A stretch of DNA of 64,000 nt, from the NCBI RefSeq assembly GCF_021228795.1, contig NZ_CP089309.1, positions 3,534,001 through 3,598,000 on the forward strand. The letters run 5' to 3'. Numbering within the stretch: position 1 is the first letter of the stretch; each line of letters begins with the position of its first letter. The notes under the pieces are model-generated. The model worked only from the letters and a program-made list of their open reading frames with translations. It was not told the origin of the DNA and did not search any database. Source of the stretch: Thiocapsa bogorovii (GTDB lineage: Bacteria; Pseudomonadota; Gammaproteobacteria; Chromatiales; Chromatiaceae). Below, piece after piece: positions 8,419 to 16,109 of this stretch. A program made the translations under genes and the position numbers.

Positions 8419-10526
8419 CGGGCGTTTCCTCGCAGGGGCGTGCCGACTCCGCCTATCGTCGGATCCTCTTCTTTTCCCTAGTGTTTCTGACCACGTTCGG
8501 CGCCATGAGCCTGTTGAGCGGCGTCTTTCAAGAGGGCGGCATCACCCCGCTGGAATTCGTGCTGCTGCTGCTCTACGCCATCTTGATCCTCTGGATCAGC
8601 GCCTCCTTCTGGACCGCCGCTATCGGCTTCATTCGCCTGCTGGTCCGTGAGCAGGAGCCGCCTCCGAGCGCATGCGCCACCGTGACTCGGCCCGGAGCGG
8701 GTTTCAAGACAGCCCTGGTCATGCCGGTTTACAACGAGGATCCCGAGCGGGTCTTCGCCGGTTTGCGTGCGATCGACCGATCACTGCAGGAGACCGGGCA
8801 GGCCGAGGGTTTCGAGATCTTCGTGCTCAGCGACACGCGCGACCCGGACATCTGGGTCGAAGAAGAACTGCAATGGCGAAAATGGGCCGTCGAGGCGGGT
8901 CTTCCCGAGCGCGTCTTCTATCGCAACCGCGTCGAGAACACGAGCCGCAAGAGCGGAAACCTGGCCGATTTCTGTCGTCAGTGGGGCGGGCGCTATCGCT
9001 ACATGATCGTGCTCGACGCAGACAGTCTCATGGCGGGCGAGACCCTCGTGGAGATGGTCGCCCGCATGGAGCGCAATCCGGATGTCGCGCTGATCCAGGT
9101 CCCGCCGGTCCCGGTTAACCGTGTCTCGCTGTTTGCGCGGGTCCTGCAGTTCGCCAGCAGCCTCTACGGCCGCATCTTCGTTGCCGGGCTGAGCTACTGG
9201 CAAGGCGATACGAGCAACTACTGGGGACACAATGCCATCATCCGGGTCGAGGCGTTCGCGGCCCATTGCGGCTTGCCCGAGCTTCCCGGGCACGAGCCGT
9301 TCGGCGGCGAGATCCTAAGCCATGATTTCGTGGAGGCCGCGCTCCTGCGGCGCGCCGGGTGGAAGGTCTGGCTCGCCGACGATCTGGGCGGGAGTTACGA
9401 AGAGATCCCCCCGACCTTGATCGACTATGCCAAGCGCGACCGACGCTGGTGCCAAGGCAACCTCCAGCACGCACGGCTCGTCTTCGCGGGCGGCTTTAGG
9501 CCCTTGAATCGGGTCCACCTGGCGATGGGTGTCATGTCCTACATGGCCTCGCCGCTGTGGCTCCTGTTTCTGCTGCTCACGGGCGTGCAGGCATATCTGA
9601 ACAGCCTGGATGTGCCCGTCTATTTTTTCGGGGACTATCTCCTGCCGATCTGGCCCGTGTCTTACGTCGTCGAGATGGCGACCGTCCTCTGGGTCACGCT
9701 GGCGATGCTCTTTCTGCCGAAGTTGTTCGCCCTGGTCCTGCTTGCGGTGCGCCCGCGCTTGGGCGCAGCCTATGGCGGATTGCCGCGCGCCATGCTCAGC
9801 GTGCTGCTCGAGAGTCTGTTGTCGGTTCTCTATGCGCCTGTCCTCATGCTGTTTCAGAGCAAGTTCGTCGCCTCGATCCTGCTGCGCAAGGTCGTCGGTT
9901 GGCCGCCGCAACAGCGGGGCGATCACGGGACCGGGTTGACGGAGGCGGTGGGCGCCCATGGTGGTCAAACCCTCTTGGCGGTCGGGGCCGGGCTGTTGAC
10001 CTATTATTACGTCCCGGCCTTCTTCTGGTGGTTCACGCCTGTATTGGCGGGACTCCTGCTCGCGATCCCGGTCTCGATGGCGACGAGTCGGGTCTGGCCC
10101 GGCGAGCGGGCGAAGGCGCTCCGACTCTTCCTGACACCCGAGGAGCACAAGCCGCCGCGCGTGCTCGAGCTGCTGACCGAGCAGATGAAGAACACCGGAA
10201 GCGCTCTGTGCTCTGCGGATACCGCCTCGGATGGGCAGGGCTCCGAGGAGATCGTCGGCGATCTCTGGTATCGCGCCGTCATCGATCCCTGCGCCTATGC
10301 GCTACACGCCTCCCTCTTACCGGAAGAAATCCCCAACCGGCGGCGCAGGCATTATCTCGAGGGTCTGATCTTTCAGCTCCAGGACGAGGGGCCGGACAGC
10401 CTGAGCGCGGCTGAAAAGCGCGTACTTCTCTCGCATCGCGACGGGCTCGAAGAGCTGCATCTGCTGCTGTGGTCGGCGCCGGTGGGTCCCGTTGCCGTAC
10501 AGGCTCCATCGCTGCAGCCGAGCTGA
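8415..10526 (+). CDS. opgH: Glucan glucosyltransferase OpgH (MdoH)
   Basis: 703 residues from ATG 8415, a GT2-family inner-membrane enzyme that polymerises the beta-1,2-glucan backbone of osmoregulated periplasmic glucans from UDP-glucose. Visible features: two N-terminal membrane helices (about residues 17-65), the GT2 domain with TALVMPVYNEDPERV, DAD at D201-D203, GHNAIIRVEAF, SHDFVEAALLRRAGW and the RRDRRWCQGN acceptor/product motif, then several C-terminal membrane helices. E. coli OpgH is 847 residues; the difference is mostly the missing N-terminal cytoplasmic extension. The frame is open upstream to 8310, but that extension overlaps the preceding gene and lacks similarity, and the ATGA overlap at 8415 favours the chosen start. 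Confidence 0.95.
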   Translation: MTGVSSQGRADSAYRRILFFSLVFLTTFGAMSLLSGVFQEGGITPLEFVLLLLYAILILWISASFWTAAIGFIRLLVREQEPPPSACATVTRPGAGFKTALVMPVYNEDPERVFAGLRAIDRSLQETGQAEGFEIFVLSDTRDPDIWVEEELQWRKWAVEAGLPERVFYRNRVENTSRKSGNLADFCRQWGGRYRYMIVLDADSLMAGETLVEMVARMERNPDVALIQVPPVPVNRVSLFARVLQFASSLYGRIFVAGLSYWQGDTSNYWGHNAIIRVEAFAAHCGLPELPGHEPFGGEILSHDFVEAALLRRAGWKVWLADDLGGSYEEIPPTLIDYAKRDRRWCQGNLQHARLVFAGGFRPLNRVHLAMGVMSYMASPLWLLFLLLTGVQAYLNSLDVPVYFFGDYLLPIWPVSYVVEMATVLWVTLAMLFLPKLFALVLLAVRPRLGAAYGGLPRAMLSVLLESLLSVLYAPVLMLFQSKFVASILLRKVVGWPPQQRGDHGTGLTEAVGAHGGQTLLAVGAGLLTYYYVPAFFWWFTPVLAGLLLAIPVSMATSRVWPGERAKALRLFLTPEEHKPPRVLELLTEQMKNTGSALCSADTASDGQGSEEIVGDLWYRAVIDPCAYALHASLLPEEIPNRRRRHYLEGLIFQLQDEGPDSLSAAEKRVLLSHRDGLEELHLLLWSAPVGPVAVQAPSLQPS

Positions 10527-10565
10527 CGGAGTCGGCGCGAAGGCAAGCGGCGTGCCTGTCGAGAC

Positions 10566-10988
10566 TCAGGGCAAGGTCAGGCCGAGGAGTTTTGCGGCCT
10601 GATTCAAACGCCGGTCGAAGCAGGCGAAACTGAGCGGCAAATCCGACTGCACCATGGCGATGTGGGCTGCCGCCAATTGCACTGCATCGTAGCCGCGCAA
10701 TGCGAAGGCATCGGCAAACTCCCCGGCACGCACCACAAGGTTTTGCGTGACCTCCATCACGACATAACGGGGCCAGTCCCGGGCTAGGTCCGCTTTGGCG
10801 AGCTCCAAGGCATCCTGATCAGCCGGGGCTGCACGTGCGCGCCGTGCCACCGCTGCATGAAATTCGGCCCAGGCGATCCGGCACACCACCACTGCGTCTG
10901 CCTCCGCGACGAGGCCCTTCGCCCGGGAGCTGTCCGGCTCGGCAACGTAGAGCTTGACCACGGCGGATGTGTCGCAAAACAAAATCAT
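10566..10988 (-). CDS. vapC: PIN-domain toxin (VapC-type RNase)
   Basis: 140 residues. It starts MILFCDTSAVVKLY, giving the first PIN acidic residue at D6. Further conserved acidic positions lie in RIAWAEFHAA, RGYDAVQLAAAH and FACFDRRLN. Members of this family cleave specific RNAs, often initiator tRNA, when freed from the antitoxin. The ATG at 10988 overlaps the stop of the upstream antitoxin gene as ATGA, which is typical of toxin-antitoxin pairs. Start sites further upstream lie within the antitoxin gene and give arginine-rich nonsense. Confidence 0.9.
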   Translation of the reverse strand: MILFCDTSAVVKLYVAEPDSSRAKGLVAEADAVVVCRIAWAEFHAAVARRARAAPADQDALELAKADLARDWPRYVVMEVTQNLVVRAGEFADAFALRGYDAVQLAAAHIAMVQSDLPLSFACFDRRLNQAAKLLGLTLP

Positions 10989-11248
10989 CCCCGATCTTCT
11001 TGGACCAGCTCCGAGAGCAAGGGCCCATCTGGCGAAAGACGAATATCGGCGCCCGCTGGTTTGCCGCCGCTCCACTGCGCCGCCCCGGAGACCAGTAGTC
11101 GGCCGATGCCTTGCTCATCGCCGTTCGGAACGGCTGTCAGCCGCGCAATCACCCGGCGGTGCGACGTGATTTCGATGGGTTGGCCCGTGCGAGCCTCGGC
11201 AAGATAATGCGCAAGCCTGGATTTGAGCTCTCGAACCGACACGGACAT
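10985..11248 (-). CDS. Phd/YefM-type antitoxin
   Basis: 87 residues. The N-terminal half is a typical Phd/YefM DNA-binding segment (VSVRELKSRLAHYLAEA, then GQPIEITSHRRVIARL). The C-terminal half (SGGKPAGADIRLSPD, LLSELVQEDRG) would wrap the toxin. It is upstream of the PIN toxin with ATGA overlap. In-frame ATGs further upstream exist but lie inside the putative promoter and repeat region, so ATG 11248 was chosen. The protein probably represses its own promoter through the direct repeats at 11250-11291. Confidence 0.9.
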   Translation of the reverse strand: MSVSVRELKSRLAHYLAEARTGQPIEITSHRRVIARLTAVPNGDEQGIGRLLVSGAAQWSGGKPAGADIRLSPDGPLLSELVQEDRG

Positions 11249-11249
11249 T

Positions 11250-11308
11250 TTGTAGTCACCAATGTAATAAGATGACTTGATTGTGGTCACCGTGTGGCAT
11301 CCTGTCAA
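11250..11308 (-). promoter_or_regulatory. Promoter and putative operator of the toxin-antitoxin pair
   Basis: Read on the minus strand: -35 TTGACA (11303-11308), a 17-bp spacer, and -10 CACAAT (11280-11285). Two direct repeats of TTGTRGTCACC (plus-strand reading) lie at 11250-11260 and 11281-11291. They are 31 bp apart, about three helical turns; the distal copy overlaps the -10 box and the proximal copy abuts the antitoxin start. This fits an autoregulatory operator. Confidence 0.55.
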
Positions 11309-11439
11309 GGACGTCAATGGCCTTTCATTCATCACCTTCATCCGCCGGCCAGCCGGCGCTTCGGGTTTGCATACGACGCTCGTGACGTCCCGTCGACCGC
11401 GCCGTGCGCCATTCGTTTCCGAAGCAACGAGAGTCCGGG

Positions 11440-13284
11440 TCAGCCGCCGTTCCCACGCGTGTTGAAGGCGACGTTCCAATGCTCGTCCGGTGTGTCGACC
11501 GGGATTGCCGTCAGCTCCAGCGTCCCGACCTCCGTCACCGTGGCCTGAAGTCGGACCGCAACGACCTCGCCCTTCTTGTGATCTTTCGCGGGCAGCACGG
11601 TCTGGATCTCGGCGAGCTCCTCGAGCTCCTCTTCGAGCCACTCCTCGAGCAACTCGCCGACCTCGTCCTCGCGGCGGACGCTCGAGCCGAAGAAGCGAAA
11701 GCGCACTGGCTCGCCGACCACGAGACCGAACTCCTGCGGCGGCGCGACCGGATCCGAACCCTCTTCGAGTCCGAAAGGCACGAGGCAGAGCGCCTGGATC
11801 TCGGGCTCCATGCCGGGAATGGCCGGCATGGCGCTCTCCACGCCGACGTAATACGAGTGGCTCGTACCGCCGCGGATCCGCACCCCGCCGTGGCGCCGGA
11901 CATGGGCATAGAAAGCCGCACCGCGGGCCACGGCCAGGTCCAAATCGCGTGCATCCAAGAGCCGTGCTTGGGGTGCATCCTCGGCCGCCAACCACTGGTT
12001 GAGCACCTCCAGCACGCGCTCTTGGAGGACCTGCGCCTTGAAGACGCCTCCGTTGAAGAGAACGGCGGTCGGATGCAGGAAGCTCGCCCCCGGTGTTTGA
12101 GCGACGAATCCCTGTAGGTCCTCGGTCGCTCCGGTCTGTCGGCCGAGGAAGGCGGCCAGATGGCGCGTGACGGCCGGATCCTGTGCGTAAGGAAGACCGA
12201 CCTTGGTGATTGCGCCGCGCGCCCGGCTCGCCGGGCGGCTGTCCGCGCCGACCGCAGGGAAGAAACCCTCGATGAGGGTCGAGCGGACCTCGTCTCGGGT
12301 GAGCTCCGTGCGAATGCTGCCGCCGATCAGACGGGAGCCGCGGCTGGGGACCACCACCGGGATGCTCTCCAGTTCGGCATCGGCCAGAAGTAACTCCTTG
12401 GCGATGCGGCAGCCGTGCGTCAGGGCCTGCAGCTGCCAGCGATCCAGCTCCACGCCGGTCTTTGCCAGCTTTTGTTTCAACAGATGCGCGAGGGTCAGGT
12501 CCATGTTGTCGCCGCCGAGCAGGATGTGCTCGCCGACAGCGACGCGGGTCAGCTCGAGCGCCCCGTCTTGCTCGGTGACTGCGATCAGCGAGAGGTCCGT
12601 GGTCCCGCCGCCGACGTCCACGACCAGGATGATGTCGCCGACCTGCACCTCATGCCGCCAAGCGCCCTTGGTGTCGTTGACCCAGGAGTAGAGCGCCGCC
12701 TGCGGCTCTTCGAGCAGGACCAGGTGCTCGATACCGATCGCGCGAGCAGCCTCGGCGGTCAACTCGCGCGCGGCCGGGTCGAAGGAGGCCGGCACCGTGA
12801 CCGTGACCTCCTGACGGCTGAGCTGATCGTATGGAAATTGCCCGTTCCAGGCATCGCGCAGATGGGCGAGGTAATGCACCGTCGCATCGAAGGGCGAGAT
12901 CCTCGGGATCTCGTCCGGAGCGCCGGCCGGCAGGATCCCGGACTTGCGGTCGACGTCCGGATGACAGAGCCAGCTCTTGGCGCTCGAGACCAGACGGATC
13001 GGGGTTGTTGTGCCCTGGTTGCGGGCCATCTCGCCGCAAATGCGAGTGGTGTCGGTCTGCCAGGGTAGGCCCAGATCCGCGGCCTTGAGCTCGTCCGGAT
13101 GCGGCAGGTAGAGAGAGGACGGCAACAGGGGGCGGGCCTCGACGGATCCGGGCCCGATGAGCTGCGGGATGGCGACGAGACCCTGGACGATATTCTCGCC
13201 CTCGCTCTTGTCCGAATCCACGAACGAGAGCGCGCAATGGGTGGTGCCCAGATCGATGCCGACCGCGTAGCGATAGTGACTCAC
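11440..13284 (-). CDS. Hsp70-family protein (DnaK-like ATPase)
   Basis: 614 residues from a GTG start at 13284 that overlaps the upstream DUF2760 stop as GTGA. The actin-like ATPase domain is clear: AVGIDLGTTHCALSF (phosphate 1), DIILVVDVGGGTTDLSLIA (phosphate 2), LLEEPQAALYSW, and a late NGGVFKAQ adenosine-type motif. The C-terminal 150 residues are beta-rich and do not resemble the canonical DnaK substrate domain and lid; an acidic run (EELLEEWLEEELEELAE) is notable. It belongs to the divergent Hsp70 proteins that travel with DUF2760 proteins. The substrate is unknown. Confidence 0.85.
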   Translation of the reverse strand: MSHYRYAVGIDLGTTHCALSFVDSDKSEGENIVQGLVAIPQLIGPGSVEARPLLPSSLYLPHPDELKAADLGLPWQTDTTRICGEMARNQGTTTPIRLVSSAKSWLCHPDVDRKSGILPAGAPDEIPRISPFDATVHYLAHLRDAWNGQFPYDQLSRQEVTVTVPASFDPAARELTAEAARAIGIEHLVLLEEPQAALYSWVNDTKGAWRHEVQVGDIILVVDVGGGTTDLSLIAVTEQDGALELTRVAVGEHILLGGDNMDLTLAHLLKQKLAKTGVELDRWQLQALTHGCRIAKELLLADAELESIPVVVPSRGSRLIGGSIRTELTRDEVRSTLIEGFFPAVGADSRPASRARGAITKVGLPYAQDPAVTRHLAAFLGRQTGATEDLQGFVAQTPGASFLHPTAVLFNGGVFKAQVLQERVLEVLNQWLAAEDAPQARLLDARDLDLAVARGAAFYAHVRRHGGVRIRGGTSHSYYVGVESAMPAIPGMEPEIQALCLVPFGLEEGSDPVAPPQEFGLVVGEPVRFRFFGSSVRREDEVGELLEEWLEEELEELAEIQTVLPAKDHKKGEVVAVRLQATVTEVGTLELTAIPVDTPDEHWNVAFNTRGNGG

Positions 13285-13832
13285 AGCTCCACCTCCGCGG
13301 CGGCGAGGATGCGCAGGTCATGTCCGCCGGTGGTCTTGGGGAGATCCATCTCCGTGACCCGCCAGCCGCGATGCACCAGCGTCCCCTGGAACGGGGGATC
13401 TCCGACGACGTTGCCGGTCGGTCGATTCGCCGAGGCGTCGAAACCGGGCGCCAGGGTGACGCGGCTGCCCTCGGGTTCCTCGCGCACCGGTGCGATCTTC
13501 AGATGTGCGTTCAGGACGTCTCGACAACCCTGATGAACGATCCGTGCGGCGGCGCCGATCTCCTGATCGGAGGCGCCCTTGATGTCCTCCTTCAGAAAGT
13601 CCACCAAGCGGCCTTCTTTCTGCAGCAATCCGAGCAGGAGCAAAGCCGAATCGGGCGCCGCGCTCGCCGGAGGCACCGCGGCGGGCGCGGCTGGCCGCGC
13701 CAGGGCGTGCTCGGCGTCGCCCTTGGCGAGCGCCCCGACGGCGCGGGCGAAGCCAGGATCCTTCAAGATACGTTTGAAGCTGGTGAAGGCAATGAGGGCC
13801 CTCCGGAAGAAGGAAGGCGTTGCTGAGCCCAT
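13281..13832 (-). CDS. DUF2760 domain protein
   Basis: 183 residues from ATG 13832 (MGSATPSFFRRALIAF). It has a helical N terminus, an alanine/proline-rich linker (about residues 45-62), then a conserved C-terminal domain (LLGLLQKEGRLVDFLKEDI, GAAARIVHQGCR, then PTGNVVGDPPFQGTLVHRGWRV) matching DUF2760. It is coupled to the Hsp70-like gene by a 4-bp overlap, suggesting a stoichiometric partner or co-chaperone. The function is unknown. The frame is open upstream to 13985 but without family-like sequence. Confidence 0.85.
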   Translation of the reverse strand: MGSATPSFFRRALIAFTSFKRILKDPGFARAVGALAKGDAEHALARPAAPAAVPPASAAPDSALLLLGLLQKEGRLVDFLKEDIKGASDQEIGAAARIVHQGCRDVLNAHLKIAPVREEPEGSRVTLAPGFDASANRPTGNVVGDPPFQGTLVHRGWRVTEMDLPKTTGGHDLRILAAAEVEL

Positions 13833-14038
13833 GGAAGCATCCTCGTGACGGCCGGTGTAATCAGTTCGGACGGCGGGCGAGCGCACGCCGTCCCGAGATG
13901 CGCATGGTACCGCGCCGCTCGCCGTCGCTCGACCGTGGATTTCAACAAAACCGGGCATGCCTCTCGGACCGCCGCTCGATGGCATAATCCGCGAATCACG
14001 AACCGCCCGGATCGGGCGATACCAGGGGTTCCAAATCG

Positions 14039-14317
14039 ATGAAGCCGACGGACAGTACGGCGTCCCGCGCGCCGAGCAGCCACGAGCGACGCAAGATGAT
14101 CGAGATCGCCGCCTACTATCTCGCCGAATGTCGCGGCTTTGCCCCCGGTGGGGCGGATGCCGACTGGCTCTGTGCCGAGCAGGCCATCGACGCCGTCATC
14201 GCCGGCAGACTCGCCGACCGCACGGACGGGTCTTCGGAGCAGGGTGAAGGGCATCGCGACGATGTGGTGGAGGGGATTCGCAACGCGCTCAAGCTCGGCG
14301 GCGGACTGTCCGGGTGA
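14039..14317 (+). CDS. DUF2934 small protein
   Basis: 92 residues. The core RRKMIEIAAYYLAECRGFAPG, followed by ADWLCAEQAIDAVI, is the DUF2934 signature: a short helical module with conserved Tyr/Glu and a DDWLxAE-like motif. There is no signal peptide. It is transcribed divergently from the DUF2760/Hsp70 pair. The function of the family is not known. Confidence 0.8.
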   Translation: MKPTDSTASRAPSSHERRKMIEIAAYYLAECRGFAPGGADADWLCAEQAIDAVIAGRLADRTDGSSEQGEGHRDDVVEGIRNALKLGGGLSG

Positions 14318-14931
14318 TCTTCGCCAGGCTCCGAGCGCATGTCAGCGGATTGGGTGACGGGCAGGAGATTGGGCGCTCAATTCACGGAGGATGCTGAGTC
14401 AAATGATCCGCTCGGCGGCATTGGATTCGTCGACCCATCAAAGCCAGCCAGGATGACCCGGTTACCGATCTGTATCGGCTTTCAGCAATCGAGCTGACCT
14501 GACAACTCGCGCGTCCCGCCGAGTCGATCGATCGCTAAGGAATTTTTGTCGCTTTAGCCTTGATGCCCCGCCGGCGTAATGAGCCGCTATTCTGAGAAGT
14601 TATGTAGACGCGAAACCGTCCACATCCCTCCCCGCATCTCGCCCGCAAGGGCGGCGTTGCAAAGGTCCTTCGGCGGTCGTGCGACTGGCGCCGTGGCGCG
14701 CCGAATTATCGTTCTCTCGCAGGCCAAGCGCGCTTGTGGACCGCTCGCGGAGTCTGTCAGCCCCTCGGTGTGGGGTTGTACAGTTTCGGAGCCTCCGCTA
14801 GCCTTAGCTTCAGATCGTTTTGCGGCGCTGAGGGGCGCTTCGATTTCCTAATGATTCTTATACGACAGTCCGAGGCCTCCGAGTCGGTCTGGTTGAAAGT
14901 CGCAAGCCCCACCGTCCTCGACCAGCTAACA
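14318..14931. other. Intergenic region at the left edge of the accessory region
   Basis: About 610 bp with no convincing gene, and visibly lower in GC than the preceding genes. Short open frames at 14579-14851 and 14734-15075 lack family similarity or a plausible ribosome-binding site; the second runs into the insertion element. Confidence 0.4.
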
Positions 14932-14939
14932 TGGCCGTT
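14932..14939. repeat. Left target-site duplication of the IS1595-family element
   Basis: TGGCCGTT here is repeated exactly at 15985-15992, directly outside the two terminal inverted repeats. Eight bases is the usual duplication for IS1595-family transposition. Confidence 0.9.
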
Positions 14940-15984
14940 CCTGATTACCAACGAGACTCCGCAGGCTCACGTTTTGAGCCACCGGCGGTCGCACACTGGT
15001 GCCGTGACCACCACCGGGAGTCTGCACCATGGCCAAGAACCTCATCCAGTTTCAGAAGGGTCTGAGTTTGCCTGACTTTCTTGCGCAGTACGGCACCGAG
15101 GAGCAGTGCGCCGACGCTCTGTTCGGCTGGCGCTGGCCGGCGGGCTTCGTCTGCCCTGAGTGCGGACATGCCGAGGACTTCACGGCGCTGCGCACGCGCG
15201 AGCTGATGCAGTGCAGGCACTGCCACCACCAGACCTCGTTGACCGCCGGGACGATCTTCGCCTACACCAAGCTGCCCCTGACCGTCTGGTTTCTCGCCAT
15301 GTATCTTCTCACGCAACAGAAAAACGCCATCTCCGCGCTTGAGCTCAAGCGCCATCTCGGGGTGTCCTACCCCACGGCCTGGAAGGTCAAGCACAAGCTC
15401 CTGCAGGTCATGCTCGAACGCGACGCCGATCGCCAACTGAGCGGGGTAATCGAGATCGACGACGTCTACTGGGGCGGCGAGGTTCATGGCGGCACCCCCG
15501 GACGCGGCTCACCCAACAAGACCCCCTTCGTTGCCGCCGTGGCCAAGAACGACAAGGGCCACCCGATCGCGCTGCGCATGAGCGTGGTTGCAGGATTCCG
15601 CAAGACCGAGTTGGCGCACTGGGCCGCCAAATTCATTCATCCCGACAGCATCGTCGTCAGCGACGGCCTCGCCTGCTTTCGCGGAATCGCGGATGCCGGC
15701 ATCGAGCACCAGGCCATGGTGACCGGCAGCGGCGCCGGCGGCGTCGAGTTGCCCGAGCGCAAGTGGGTCAACACCATCCTCGGCAACGTGAAGACCGCGA
15801 TGAGGGGCACCTATCATAAGGCCAGCTCCCAACATCTGCCGCGCTACCTCGCGGAGTTCTGCTACCGGTTCAATCGCCGCTTCGACCTGGCGGCCATGCT
15901 GCCGCGCCTCGGCATTGCGGCCGCGCGAACCCCGCCCATGCCCTACCGTCTGCTCAAGTTGGCTGAGGCTCATTGGTAATCAGG
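14940..15984 (+). mobile_element. Intact IS1595-family insertion sequence (1045 bp)
   Basis: Terminal inverted repeats are CCTGATTACCAACGAGACTC at 14940-14959 and, read inward on the other strand, CCTGATTACCAATGAGCCTC at 15965-15984 (18 of 20 matching). The flanks carry a perfect 8-bp duplication. One full-length transposase gene fills the element, and its stop codon lies within the right inverted repeat. Perfect duplication and an undamaged transposase imply a recent insertion. The right end is 125 bp upstream of the MACPF gene, so the element may have disturbed or supplied its promoter. Confidence 0.92.
15029..15979 (+). CDS. IS1595-family (ISXO2-like) transposase
   Basis: 316 residues. 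The N terminus has the zinc ribbon typical of the family (FVCPECGH, then MQCRHCHHQTSLTAGTIF). Next come the helix-turn-helix-like LELKRHLGVSYPTAWKVKHKL and the DDE-type catalytic core with IEIDDVYWGGEVHG (first Asp), IVVSDGLACF (second Asp) and a later EFCYRFNRRF segment. It is complete and apparently functional. Confidence 0.95.
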   Translation: MAKNLIQFQKGLSLPDFLAQYGTEEQCADALFGWRWPAGFVCPECGHAEDFTALRTRELMQCRHCHHQTSLTAGTIFAYTKLPLTVWFLAMYLLTQQKNAISALELKRHLGVSYPTAWKVKHKLLQVMLERDADRQLSGVIEIDDVYWGGEVHGGTPGRGSPNKTPFVAAVAKNDKGHPIALRMSVVAGFRKTELAHWAAKFIHPDSIVVSDGLACFRGIADAGIEHQAMVTGSGAGGVELPERKWVNTILGNVKTAMRGTYHKASSQHLPRYLAEFCYRFNRRFDLAAMLPRLGIAAARTPPMPYRLLKLAEAHW

Positions 15985-15992
15985 TGGCCGTT
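15985..15992. repeat. Right target-site duplication of the IS1595-family element
   Basis: TGGCCGTT, identical to 14932-14939, lies immediately outside the right terminal inverted repeat. Confidence 0.9.
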
Positions 15993-16109
15993 TGCTGCAA
16001 ATCCGATCAGAGCAGCGAATTTCCATCACACCCTTGGATGCTAACCTTATGGTTTCCGGTCAATGAAATAGGCAGGTGCCAGGGTCGTCCCGACAATCGG
16101 AGGATGGGA

